The translations under genes were made by a program, and so were the position numbers. From the NCBI RefSeq assembly GCF_036417845.1, contig NC_089981.1:84857268-84921267 (forward strand): a DNA stretch of 64,000 nucleotides. Direction: 5' to 3'. Under the pieces are notes generated by a model. It did not search any database. It worked only from the letters and a program-made list of their open reading frames with translations, and was not told the DNA's origin. Every line of letters begins with the position of its first letter. Position 1 is the first letter of the stretch. This stretch comes from Apteryx mantelli (taxonomy: Eukaryota > Chordata > Aves > Apterygiformes > Apterygidae). Of this stretch, positions 1 through 10,812 are shown in pieces.

Positions 1-370
1 AGGGAATCTGAATTTATGAGGTCCTTCTGGAAAGGGGTCGGGATGTCAACTTTGCTTGGCAATATGACAAAATCAGTGTGCTGAGGCTGGGCAGTGAAGA
101 CTAATTGTAATCTGCTTGACTTAGCCCAGCATGGTAAACAGATGGAAAGCAAAGGAAAAAAATCAGCCTTACCCTCATAGACAGTTCACACCATAAAAAC
201 CTCATTCCTCAAAGCAAAAATGATCAGCTTGCAGTTGTACCCCTCCACAGGGTGATGTATGCAGCCCCCTGAGGCTAGCGGGGCTCAGCTGATGGTGTGG
301 TGAAAGTCAGGGACTCCCTGCTTTCTCCATATAATTTATCTTTCTGACTGGTCAGCATGTTTTCAAGGGG

Positions 371-408
371 GACATACACAGACACATGCACACATGCACA
401 CACACACT
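371..408. repeat. CA-rich simple repeat
   Basis: A run built of CA and CACATG units with interruptions. It is too short and broken to be a highly variable microsatellite. Confidence 0.7.
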
Positions 409-1978
409 TACTCAGCTAATCTGAGTGCTTGCTGTTGGCCTCTGTGGAGTTGCGTTGCCTCACACCCTCTGAGGTCCAATTCAGATAATGGATGCAATCA
501 GCAAATCTGTCAGGCTTGGGAGATTGCAACACCTTGCTCTGGGGCCTTCTGGACGTATACATGACTCAGGATGAAATATCCCTGCCTTTAGAAGCAGCAG
601 GATGACTTTTTTCCAAATTGAGTTGGACAGAGACCAGTTATGTGATGGTGACACTGAGGGCTTGATTCACACAGGCCTCTAGAGGCATTTGGGATGTGCT
701 ATGATACCCTGCATGGTCTCTAGCTGCCAGTCCAGAAAGGTGCAGTCTCCTCAGATCCTCTGTCATACCTACCAGCTCTCCACAGGTTTCTCAGACATCC
801 CAGGGCATCTCAAATGACACCAGATGATGATGCTTAGGTCACTGCATTGAGCTTACTTTGTTAAGAAAGAGACTATGCCTTCTGGAGTGATAGTGACCAT
901 CTGCATGATGGGAGAGTGGGCATGCATGGGTTCTTCAGGAACAGCTACAAGCTCTTCTCTGAGAGCTGTGGCTGCAGAGTCCTAGGGCACGTGCAGCTAT
1001 GTCATCCCAACTGCTCATTCCTAAGAGGGGATGTTCAGGAAAGCAACTCCTTTCTTTGGGCGCCAGGTACAGTCTAAGCCATCAAAAGGGGCTAAGGATG
1101 TGTCCTTCTACAGGTTGTTGAGCTAAAGGACCTGTGAAGCCCAGGGGACAGGACTGAAAATTGTCTGGGAGGGAGATAAAAGCCCTCAGTTCTGATGGTA
1201 CCTGTTTTCTCCCAGATGACTGCTACTTAATTACCAGAAAAGTACCTTTTTTTTTTCCACCCTCAAGTTGTCTAATTGGTCTCCCAGGTCCTCCTACCCA
1301 TAGAAACAGGACATCACCATATCCATTTGAGCACAGAGTGCAGGCTCCCAAGCTCTTTTTTTCTGCAGCCCTTGTGAAGTACTTACTTTATTACGAGGGC
1401 TAGGTCACTTTGCTTGCTTATCTCCATGCCTTTGGGAGCGAGTCTGGAGAGGAGATCACTTTCCCCAACAACACAGGGTACGTCAAAAGGAAAGAGGTAG
1501 AGGAGATCTTTCTTTTTGGCTTAATGGGCCAGACTTAGGAGCAGTTTAAAGGAATTAATTTCACATAAGCAGGGAGAAGTGTGGGAAGGGAGGAAGAGCT
1601 GGGGATAGACTGGGCAGTTGCTGCTTATGTAAAACACTGTGTAACTCTGGGAGTTTTTAGGAGTTACAGTGCTGTTCTGAAGCCACCAAATCTTTACAGT
1701 GATGTAAAATGATCAGGTCTCATTTGATCAGAATTTTTCCTGTGTGTACAGAGAGCAAAACTCTGCCACCAGGAGGTAGTAGAGATTTTTAGGTTGCTTT
1801 TCACGAACTCTCTTATCTCTTCAAAACACCATCTGGGAAACTTCATAGGTGTAGATGTATAGAAAGAGCCAGGACTTTATCATCTGGAAGAAAGCTGATT
1901 TGTAAAACTGTTGAATATTGCAGATTTCTGACATTGAATCATAAGCTCAATATCATCTCACTCGCCAGCCAGTTCCAT

Positions 1979-2035
1979 GTGTCACTGGCATGTTCCATTC
2001 ACTTCCATGTGAATGTGTTCACTTTCCAGTGACAC
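1979..2035. repeat. Nested inverted repeat (two-stage hairpin)
   Basis: The outer arms GTGTCACTGG (1979-1988) and CCAGTGACAC (2026-2035) are perfect 10-base reverse complements. Inside them CATTCAC (1996-2002) and GTGAATG (2009-2015) form a second perfect 7-base pair around a 6-base loop. The result is a 57-base stem with one asymmetric interior bulge. It may be a decayed palindromic repeat; there is no evidence that it is transcribed. Confidence 0.7.
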
Positions 2036-4140
2036 TAACCACCAATTCCAGGGAAAAGGAGAAGTGCAGCAAATCTTACCAGGTCCTCTACAAATCAGTG
2101 TGAGCCTCTTCACAGCTCTTTTCCAAGTACAAAAACTCTGTGATTTCTGAATCACCCAAATTCCTTCAAGCCTCCCATATGCTTAAAATTGTTCACGGAT
2201 CAAGTCCTGGTTTTAATGGGAAGGGCAGGTAGTAGCAGAAAAGTGGCTCTTTGGAAACAGCATCATAGATTTTTTCCAAAAAGTACCTCATTGTCTTTAC
2301 AGATAACCATTTCCTTTACCAATCCACGCCACTGCAGTCGGTCTCAAATCTGAAAGTCAAGCTGGTCTCTCCATCCCAGTTCTCACTGCTTCCAGTAAAG
2401 ATCCTCTCCTGGTCTAAATATTCACAGTTCTATTGAAAACAAAAAACCTAGTTCTGGACATTCATGAGAGGCACTGACTATTCTCAGTTCCTGCTAAAGC
2501 CAGTGGGAATTGAAAAAGTATAGCAATGAGTATAAACCAGTCCATCAGCTGATGTAAATCAGCCTAACTCTATAGCCATCAAGGAAGGAAGACAAAAAAC
2601 ATGACCAGTACTTTGCAAAATCGGCTCCTTTCTTGGCAACTCAGCCTATCACCTGTCTTGTAGAACACAATATCTATATGCTATTTGCATTTGCATGGAG
2701 TTTGGTAACCACTATTCTTCTTCATCACTGAGAATGAGCAGAGGTGACTTGAAAGACCTTTGGGGAAAAAATACCTGCAACAATAAGTTGCAATTTGGAC
2801 AGACGCTCTTGCCTGTTTCCCCTCTTTTTGAAACACACATTGATAAACTGGCAGCGCTACTGCTAAACAAATGCTTCCAGGAAATAATTGAGAGCATGGG
2901 CTCCGTGGAGTAACTACCTCCCTTAGCTATTTGGAAATAAAAATGAATGCCCTGAAAGCTCCTTTCTTGCTAGCTTTAGATAGAAAAAAATGTACAGAGC
3001 TGGGAGCCTGCATTTTCATACATCTTGGGGGCAAATGCTAATAATTCTACTGTTCTGTCTCATTGTGCCCTAAGTGGATCAGAGCATGCGTAGATTCACG
3101 CAAAGTGCTTTGCAGCATGGGGACAGTTTAAAGCTGCACTGCTGTCTGTACTGCAGATGCACACTGAGAAAAAAAATGTGCATTAGCTACTTCAGACGCT
3201 GGCCACAGAATGGGCCCAGTATTCAGCCCTCGTACCATCTCCTCTTGCCCTGTGTCCTGCTGCAGGCTCAGGGAGTGCTGGTGATCTCTAAGGGCTGGAT
3301 GGAAGCTGCACCCTTCCCAGGAGTGAAAGCCACAGCCAAGTTTGGGATTGGGAAGGCATTTCTTTCTAGCTCAGATTGTCAGAGACCAGGATCAATTTTT
3401 GTTGCTGTCTTTTCTAGCATAGAGTTTGGTATATTATTTCTTCTGCTTTCTGCAGGATGGACTGCAGAAACTTGGGGCTTTAGCAGTACCCTTGATTTCT
3501 CTTGCTCTCCCTTTTTGCCCTTGGTAGTGGTGACTTGTGACCTTTAACTGGAGGGTTTTACAGCAATAGGAAGTTTTCTGTGGCCTGTGGCATGCATATG
3601 GCATAGATATGCTGAGGAGTCTTCTGGTGTATCTATTACACCATTGTCTGAAATTGCAGAAGGCTGGCCATGATGACCCACAAGCTCTGATCTAGCATGC
3701 TTATGCTCAGTGCTTATTTCCAGCTCACGCATGGGCTCACAAATAGGAAAGAGCTGCCCCTTTAGGGAAAGGTAATCCTCTTTCCTGAAGCCCTTACGAG
3801 CAGCGCACTATACTATGGTATCCGGGCCGTCCATTATTTAAGTCACAGCTACACGAGTTCTTGCAAGACAATCTGAGTGTTTGCAGCTGGCATAAATTAG
3901 GGCTGCTCTGTGCTGCTTACAGTGACCCTACACCTGAAAGAACTTCAAACCATCCTTTCTCTGCAATCTGAGTTGTGCCTTGGCTGTCAAGAATTGAAAA
4001 AGGGTCAGTGGTCTGCGTGTAAAATAACTCACGCAGTTACAGAACAAAGCAGGCTAAACAGGACAATGCTTTGCAGGCTTTTGGTCACCTTCGGTGATAA
4101 TTGTTCCCCAGCATGTCCTGTTCCAGTGTCTGCATGGAGA

Positions 4141-4268
4141 CATCTCTCTTTCTGACCTCTTCCTTTTTCAAAATTTCTGTTTCTTTCTATTCTTTTCTTG
4201 CCTCCTCATCCCCATTTCTCTTTCTTCTTCTTCAACTTTTCTGTTTTTTCTTTTCTTTTTTCTGGCAG
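4141..4268 (+). repeat. Pyrimidine-rich low-complexity tract
   Basis: About 125 bases dominated by C and T (TCTTT, TTCTTC and CTTTT units). It produces several overlapping open frames rich in Phe, Leu and Ser that are compositional artefacts. No splice acceptor with a credible exon follows. Confidence 0.75.
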
Positions 4269-5279
4269 CCTTCTCTTTCATCCTTAATATCATCTTTGTG
4301 TCTTAATTCCACAAAGAGTTTATTTTTCTTGTTCTCCCTCCTTTCAATGAAATCAACTGGCATTAAAAAACTTGCTTAGTTTATGGCAAACCGAAACCTT
4401 TTAATATTTGGTGATGCTCTGAAAGATCTTGGAACTTGACTTCAAATTTTGTTCCAAGCTGGAATCTCCCCAGTTTTCAAACAGAGGGGAAAAGCTCTTA
4501 AAACCAAGCTGACAGTTTCAAGCATCTTCATGATATTGTCAATGAGTCCTTTTTGTCTTTGATATCAATGGAGAGATTAGTTCATTCTTCATCTCTTGTG
4601 TGTGTGACAGTGAGAAAGAATCGAATTGCTCTGGCAACTTTCATGGCTACTACTTAACAGGACAATTAAAAAACCTTTAAATGCTACAGATTTTCTTCTC
4701 CTATCTATGGGTCCAATTTCTTCACATTTATGCTGGTTTCACACCTTCACAACTTCATGGACTCTAGAGCGAGGAGAATTGGGTCTACACCATGCAAAAT
4801 AATTTTATCCAAACGATATGGATAATACTCCTATTTGCCACAATTTTTAAAAGGTTCTTGTTAAGTTGCAGTCTAATTTAAAGTGACACAAAAACAAGAG
4901 AAGGTTGGAATGAGAAAGCTTAATTTAGAACTATTGACTTGTAACTAAGTTTTCATTTTAAAAAGTCATTTTGCTTTAAACACTCCTCGCTCTGTCGTGA
5001 TTTTTTCTTTTTTTTTCAGATATTCACAGGTTTGTAGTTAAGCTGCGTTCAGAAAGTAACAGTCACTGACAAACAAAAGCTCCCTGTTTTTTTGTAGTCT
5101 GGTAATGATAAAGAGTTAGGTCAGAACCTCCCGAAACACATGAGACAGCAGGATCAGGAGTAACATCTGTGTGCATGGATAGAAATCACCCCTTTCGGTT
5201 ACCTCAGGTGGATGGCGTAGGTTCATGGAGAGGTGAAAAGTAGTGAAGGAAAAGAATGGAAAATGGCTTGGAAAACAGG

Positions 5280-5405
5280 AGAACTGGGTTTTAATCCTCA
5301 AAGCTTGCTGTTTATCTGCTTTATGATCTCAGGCAGTCACTTCAACCTTTCATATATTTGCTGCCCCTCTTGTCCCTTGCCTTTCTGTAAACTCTTTGGG
5401 CCATT
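5280..5405 (+). repeat. MIR-like SINE relic
   Basis: The order of blocks follows the MIR family in sense orientation: a gapped match to the 'TGGGTT...AATCC' start, then ATGATCTCAGGCAGTCACTT (compare the core 'GTGACCTTGGGCAAGTCACTT'), a CCTTTC...TGCC stretch, and the tail TGTAAACTCTTTGGGCCA (compare 'TGTAAGCTCTTTGGGGCA' of sauropsid MIR tails). The copy is strongly diverged and has no target-site duplication I can see. The comparison is from memory of the family, not a database search. Confidence 0.6.
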
Positions 5406-8400
5406 TGCCCAATGGGACCTTGTTGAGCTTTGATCACGGTCAGGTCCTTAGGGTTCTTGCAACGTAAACAAAGATCCGAAATGGAGGAAATGATGCTTCT
5501 TGTCTCATGGACTGGAGAAAGAAGCAGAGCCTGTGTGGTCAGGAAACAGGCAGATAAGGAAAGGAGGCCTGCTTCTTCAAACGCTACACATGTGAGGATG
5601 CTCATTGTTTTGTGCTTCTTTACAGTTCTAGTACCATCCGGTGGGATTTGAAAAGCAGCTGTGTAATACAGCGAGACTCTTGTTCCTTTCTATCTGAGGC
5701 TGTCTGGGAAAGCTGTGAGCAGCAAAAAAGACACTGGGACTGTCTGTCTGCAGAATCAGCAACATGATCAGGAGACATTACATTGTGCTCTCACTTGAGA
5801 GGTTATTTTTGCAAACATATGGCCTGGAGTTTAATATGTTTTTTGAAAGACTATTCAAATTCTGTGGCCATTAACGATAAAGACTCTTTCTCTAGAGAAA
5901 GATTTCCATTTCACAGGCTGCGGATAATTCAACCTGTGTGGAAAATAAGCTTGAAGTTAAACTTCTGTTTTTAAGTTCTTTTCTGGATCAACTCTTGGTT
6001 TTTAGTCATGGAGTGGTGAAAATACAAATCTCCACAAAATCACTTCAGTATATTTATGCAGCTAGCAACTTTGATGGGCCTGTTAACTTGAAAAGATGAA
6101 ACAAGAAAGTCCCCATGTGCCCCTGATCATGTAAGTGCCTGTTTCTTAATAATAAATGGTAGTTCATTCATACATCTTATTCAGCTAGGCTTTCACAGCA
6201 TTCCTCTCACCATAACTTTCAAAAAGCCTAATTGCAGCAAAAGCAATCTGCTTGATTTTCTTAAAAAAATTGTCAGCATAGTAAGAATTCAGAAACAATA
6301 TGAAGCTGTAATTCATTATAAGCTTTCAAAGAGACAGAGGGTACCACTGTGTATCTATTGCATACAGTGATGTTGGAAAGGAACCATAGTCAGGAGCAAT
6401 TTCAAGAATGGCTTTGCTTATATTATCTAGTGATGTTTAAACATGCACAGCATGTCCTTGAAAGACTACGGATAAAAAGAAGAGAGGAGATGAAATATTA
6501 AGCCAAAACTAAGGTGTTTGGAAATCATCTGAAGCTCAGTTGTTTCTGGGCATATTAGTTTAACCTTCAAATGAACCAATCATTTTTTTCCTTCTCAGCA
6601 AAGTAGTACTTTTAAGTCCTGAAATTTGACTTTGAAGCTGAGATCAATGCTGGTAATGTTCTCATAACACCAACTCCCACTGGAGATGAAATAGGGAAGG
6701 GGGGAACTTGTGGTTTATTCAGAGGTTCTACACAACACACTAGGCAAGTGATTTTTGCTCGAATTGTGCTTTCCTAACTAGGACAGAGAATTTTAATCTT
6801 GCAGAAGGGGTTAGAGCTTCACCAGCTTGTATTGATTCAGCACCTTTCAAGGCTAATTAATACATTGTCTAGCTCTCAGCTGTTTCTGTCCCATGGTCTG
6901 TGAAATCCTGGATGGGTGTGGGCTACATATGACAATCTACAAATGAGAAATGAAAGGAATAAGCCTGTTGTCAGTAGGCTTAAATTTGTCATGCGGGAGT
7001 CTATGCTTTTGTTGGACAAACATCAACCTAAAAAGGAGCAAAGGAACTGGGAAATTGGCTATGTCTTAAATTCCTGAGTGATAAGTGGTTGATTTATCAT
7101 TGATTTGTAATTACCCTTAATATAACCTAGCAGTGCAGCAGGGGACAAGTAATCAAGTTCAAAAGAGTATTTAGTATCTTAAGTGCATTTATTATGTCTG
7201 CATTCCTACACATGAAAACGTTGGTCTTCAAAGCACTGTATGAACATTAACCAAATAATGACTCCCTATGCAATGGCTATTTTTAATACATCTTTTATTT
7301 GTTTGTGCTCATAAAAGGCTGTTCTGTGCTATCAGCTTATTTGGCCAGGCAAGGAAGGGAAAAGAATTAATGTGAACAAAGGGGGAAGCAATAGATATGA
7401 AATGGCTTGACCAGGTTCCCCATACACCAGTTAATGGAAATGGCTGGACAGAAAAGGAATATGGTGAAGAGATGGTACACAAAACAGACACAAAATAATG
7501 GAAAGGCTGGAGAAAGTGAGTTGATTACTAGATATGTGTTGGAGGAAAAAAAGGCTGGTTACTAATGGTCTTTTCAGTCTTGCGGAGAGTGGCACAACAA
7601 GGAGCAGTAGCTAAAAAAGTCAAATAATTCAAAGCCTAATTTTTACAAGTGAGAGAATTAACCTTTGGAATGAGTCGCAAAGCCAAACGGTGAATTTTTC
7701 ATTTCTTTTTTTCAAATGCAAGCAAAGATTGTGAAGATCTCCTGTGGACAAACCTTAGCTACAGCACATCAGGTATACGACCTGCCTATGTGACTTCCTG
7801 CTGTTAGTGGACAGAGGGCGATACCCGCTCTCCTGCTCCGGTGTGGCGTACCTCCGAATAACACACGGAAATAGTTGCAGGCCTCTCTGGAAAGACATGT
7901 ACAACAAATGGTGTAGAAACTGTCCTTCCACTCAGCGTCCTTGGAGGTCAAATTTGGTCTCCGTTCTCTTTTTGACATCTGTGTAGAAGCCTTCAGGGAA
8001 CAGATCCGATGATCTGGGCTCGTGCTAGGAGCACGTGCGTGTCCCTTAGCTCTGCTTTCGCCATGCATAACTCATACCACTTTTACCACAACACCCCAGC
8101 ACTTGATCGAAACCGACTCACGCTTAACCTTGAGCAAGAAAAATCAGTGAGCGTAAGGAAAGACTGAGAAAACTCTGTGGACACGGTGCTTTCCTGGTTT
8201 GCAGGTACCACTTCAGGTTGTCCGTCGCACCAGTGTTAAGCCCAGAGATACTAACACTTGGGAAGGGCCGACTGTCTTGAAAACCAGGGTGACCCCCCGC
8301 GACTGCCCACACAACAGCCCCCCGAGGTGGCCCGTGCTCCCCAAGACCTGCAGGCCTTTTCTTTTCAAGGTCCTTCCCAGCTCCAGGGCGAAGCCCGCAG

Positions 8401-8754
8401 AGGACAACCGCAGGCAGAGATGGGGGTGATGTTGCAGAAATGTCGGGCCTGCCCTGGACTCCTGGTCCCACACCGAGGGACGCGAGTGTCTCCAGCCAGC
8501 TCCTGGGAGCGCCTTGGGGAGACGGGAAAAGGGCGGCACCAGGGCTTCTTCCCCGCAGACCAAAGCCGCCCCTCGCCCCGCGGGGAGACCCCGGGAGGCA
8601 GCGCCTCAGGGCGGGGGGCGCCCCAGGGACCCCCTTCCCCTCTCGGGTGAGGCCCAGAAGGCCACCAACTGCCCCGCTCTGCCCCCGGCCCCCCGTCGCG
8701 ACCTCTGCCCGGCCTCTCCACAACGGCTGCGCCACCGCCGCCCTCCCCGGCCCG

Positions 8755-8777
8755 GCGGGAAGGGGGGGGGGAAGGGG
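8755..8777 (+). promoter_or_regulatory. G-quadruplex-type G-run in promoter
   Basis: GGCGGGAA is followed by ten G residues (8762-8771), AA and GGGG. This satisfies the pattern for a G-quadruplex on the plus strand, which is the coding strand of the gene. It lies about 230-250 bases upstream of the start codon, probably at or near the transcription start zone. Confidence 0.55.
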
Positions 8778-8860
8778 CCGGCGAGGCCGCCGCCGCGCTG
8801 CGGAGCCCGTCCTGCACCAGGCGGCGAGTCAGAGCGAGCGCCCCGGCGGCACCACAAGCT

Positions 8861-8878
8861 GCGGCGGCGGCGGCGGCC
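8861..8878 (+). repeat. Short CGG repeat in 5' UTR
   Basis: About five consecutive CGG units precede the start codon by roughly 130 bases. Such runs are common in CpG-island leaders; this one is short and there is no sign of expansion. Confidence 0.6.
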
Positions 8879-8934
8879 GTGCCCGCTCCGCCTTCCTCCT
8901 CCCACTCCCCCCCCCCTCCTCCTCCTCCTCCTGC

Positions 8935-8968
8935 CGGCTCGGCTCAGCTCGGCTCAGCTCGGCTCGGC
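8935..8968 (+). repeat. CTCGG/CTCAG tandem in 5' UTR
   Basis: A pentamer of the form GCTCGGCTCAG is repeated several times immediately before the start codon, alternating G and A at one position. It is part of the leader and has no ATG in it. Confidence 0.6.
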
Positions 8969-9006
8969 GTCCCGCACGGCCGCCCCGCGCGCGGCTCCCG
9001 CCCTCT

Positions 9007-9109
9007 ATGGATGGGAAGGCAGCACCCAACGGCGTGGCCACCATCGAGGACAGGATCTTGCGCATCACGGGCTACTATGGATATTACCCGGGCTACTCCA
9101 GCCAGAAAA
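9007..9109 (+). CDS. First coding exon of an unidentified vertebrate gene (5' partial protein)
   Basis: The exon encodes 34 complete codons plus one base (phase 1): it opens MDGKAAPNGVATIEDRILRI and ends in a Tyr/Gly-rich stretch, GYYGYYPGYSSQK. It is then cut by a consensus donor, AAAA|GTAAGG, at 9110. Support comes from the central position in a CpG island, the donor, the non-repetitive protein-like composition (distinct from the Arg/Pro/Ala-rich translations of the surrounding GC-rich DNA), and the lack of any other good ATG-donor pair here. The start context has G at +4 but T at -3, so it is moderate. No signal peptide or membrane segment is visible; the piece reads as a short soluble N-terminus. 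The IEDRILRITGYYGYY core looks like constrained protein sequence, but I do not recognise the family and give no name. The frame stays open upstream to an ATG at 8440, so a longer N-terminus is possible but unlikely. Later exons must lie beyond 64000 or be undetectable here. Confidence 0.8.
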
Positions 9110-9115
9110 GTAAGG
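9110..9115 (+). other. Splice donor of exon 1
   Basis: GTAAGG follows AAAA. It fits the vertebrate U1 consensus at +1 to +5 and interrupts a codon after its first base. Reading through it in frame adds Pro- and Arg-rich residues typical of GC-rich intron starts, which supports this as the exon end. Confidence 0.8.
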
Positions 9116-9364
9116 CGCCCCCCCACCTCCGCCCCCCACCTCCGCCGGCCGCGCCGGGGGGCTGCGCGGCTCGAGCCGGCGGGGGCGCCGCGGCGGCCGT
9201 TAGCGCCCCGCCGGGGGCCGCTCGGCGCCTGTGGGGCCGCCCGGCGCGAGGCGCAGCCGTTGGCGGCGTCGCCCCGGCGGGAAGGGCGCCGCGGAGCCGG
9301 GCGGGGGGCGTCGCCCGCGCGGGGGCCCGGCCGCTTCGCCGCGCAACTTTCGCGCGCGGGGCTC

Positions 9365-9386
9365 GGGGGAGGGGGGGGGAGCGGGG
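9365..9386 (+). promoter_or_regulatory. G-quadruplex-type run at intron 1 start
   Basis: GGGGG-A-GGGGGGGGG-A-GC-GGGG: four or more G-runs with short loops, on the coding strand, about 255 bases after the splice donor. Confidence 0.5.
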
Positions 9387-9544
9387 TTTGCGCCGCCCGC
9401 GGAAAGTTTCCGCGCTGCTTTAGCGTAAAACTCTCGGATTATCCATCTTCCTCGCGAAACTAATTAGATTCTTTTTTTTTTTTCTAGAAACGTAGCGAAT
9501 TACTGAGAATTTTTTTTTCTCTGTGCCATTTAGTAGGAGACTTG

Positions 9545-9566
9545 TTTTATTTATTTATTTATTTAA
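9545..9566 (+). repeat. TTTA tandem repeat
   Basis: Four to five TTTA units, followed about 50 bases later by long T-runs (about 9615-9644). Low-complexity intronic sequence. Confidence 0.75.
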
Positions 9567-10757
9567 AGAAGCAGCTGAAATTAAAGCACTTGGTCCTTGC
9601 AGAAACTCACGGTTTTTGTTTTTTTTTCTTTTTTTTTTTTTTTGCTTTTGAAGTTTTTAATTAGAAACAGCAGGTTTCTGGCAGCTGGGAAAAACCTTAG
9701 CAGGCGCCTGTGAAATCGTAGATGTCCCGGTACTCGGGGCGGCTATTTAACAACGCAAGTTAGTCTAATGAAAGAAATGATTCATTTCCAACGCCGAGGA
9801 CGTGGATGCATTATGCTCTTATGGCAATTTTGCAGTTTGCAAAAGCTGCAAAGCGCCACAGTTTAAAAAGCAAAGGGGAGGTGGAGGCAACTGTACTGGA
9901 AAGGCAAAAAAACTTAGGGGAGCGAAGCACTAAGGAGCAGATTTTCCTCTGCATGTTTAAACTCTCCGAGGAATTGAGGGGGGTGAACTGCTTCACAGAC
10001 CGTGCCACTCTCCAGCTTTAATGCAAGAGTTAACTGAGACACAACTAACAAACCGCCAATATCTGGTAAATCTGTTTGCAGGCTTCCTATGAAAGGGAGG
10101 AAAGCCATGCATTGAAACCATTTAAAAAAGAGAAAAAATCCTCGGTGTGGCGGTCAGCTGAAAAGCAGACAGCCAAGGAGGGTGGCTTTACTCAGCTGTT
10201 ATTTGTGGTGCTAACAGCACGGCAGGTGTTACGAGCGTTTGGTGAGGTCAGTCGATTTGTGTCTAGGCAGAAGAGGAGTTAGGAGGAAGCTGAGAGCAAT
10301 CTGGAGGAATGGATGTATGAAAATCCAGGGATTATTGAAGCCTCTTGAGCTAGGTGGGACCTAATGCTGTGTCTAATTCTTTAACAGCCCCGGGGAGATT
10401 CACCTGAGATGAGGATATAGGCATAATAGTTTGTCGCAAGTTTGCTTTGGTGGCAGAATGCAATTCTCCAGCCTGCAGCAAGACTCCCACTCTATGAAAA
10501 TGCAGTCCTGAATTCAGTAGTGTTGGTGCTGCAACCGGCTCTGCACAGGTGCATCGGAGAGGACTGCCCAGACGCAGAAAAGCTGCTCTTACTGCTTGTA
10601 GCCCAGGACCAGGTTCTACAGATGCTACAAACTGCATCTGCTGGAAATTAGATAAAGCATGCCCGGAGAGGCCAAGGTGTTCAGAAGTGCTGACTCTTGC
10701 AGTTTTATTGCTAATCTGTTAGCCTTTTGTACCTTTGCTAAAGACTGGGTGCTGAGG

Positions 10758-10812
10758 AAAAAAAAAAAAAAGAGATTAGTATCTCGGGTTTTGTTGATTT
10801 AAAAAAAAAAAA
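10758..10812 (+). repeat. Two A-runs
   Basis: A14 at 10758-10771 and A12 at 10801-10812, separated by 29 bases. No gene-like sequence precedes them, so they are read as simple repeats, not poly(A) tails of retrocopies. Confidence 0.6.

Larger units (their letters stand above)
1..8279. other. Upstream flanking DNA without a supported gene
   Basis: This stretch precedes the CpG island. I see no exon with good splice sites and no open frame with protein-like composition; the longest open frames (about 157 codons at 3074-3547 and 99 codons on the minus strand at 7769-8068) have no recognisable domain. It holds a CA-rich run near 371-408, a nested palindrome at 1979-2035, a pyrimidine tract at 4141-4268 and a MIR-like relic at 5280-5405. 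The part from about 7790 to 8060 has more CpG than the rest and grades into the promoter. An upstream exon or minus-strand gene cannot be excluded from sequence alone. Confidence 0.6.
8280..9430 (+). promoter_or_regulatory. CpG-island promoter and 5' untranslated region
   Basis: Base composition changes sharply from AT-rich flanks to a block of about 1.15 kb that is very GC-rich and full of unmutated CpG, ending near 9430 where T-runs begin. It contains GC boxes (for example GGGCGGGG at 8610-8617), a CGG run (about 8861-8878), a C-run and CCT repeat (about 8893-8931), G-runs at 8755-8777 and 9365-9386, and a CTCGG/CTCAG tandem just before the start codon (about 8935-8968). No TATA box is evident, as usual for CpG-island promoters with dispersed starts. 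The island straddles the first coding exon, which supports that exon as the true 5' end of a gene. The transcription start cannot be placed exactly. Confidence 0.88.

Noticed and set aside
3074..3547. 157-codon open frame
   Set aside because: No recognisable domain, no promoter or splice context, and composition consistent with chance.
3640..3700. Possible CR1 3' end (GGCCATGATGACCCACAAGC)
   Set aside because: Only one block matches and the flanks do not continue the CR1 order.
4094..4379. Phe/Leu/Ser-rich frames suggestive of membrane segments
   Set aside because: They arise from a pyrimidine-rich tract; the hydrophobicity is compositional.
7769..8068. Possible divergent minus-strand gene at the promoter
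   Set aside because: The 99-codon frame has no domain and no donor-supported exon structure, although a non-coding divergent transcript cannot be excluded.
8124..9463. Several long overlapping open frames on both strands in the CpG island
   Set aside because: High GC removes stop codons; the translations are Arg, Pro, Gly and Ala repeats. Only the 9007-9109 exon has protein-like content and a splice donor.
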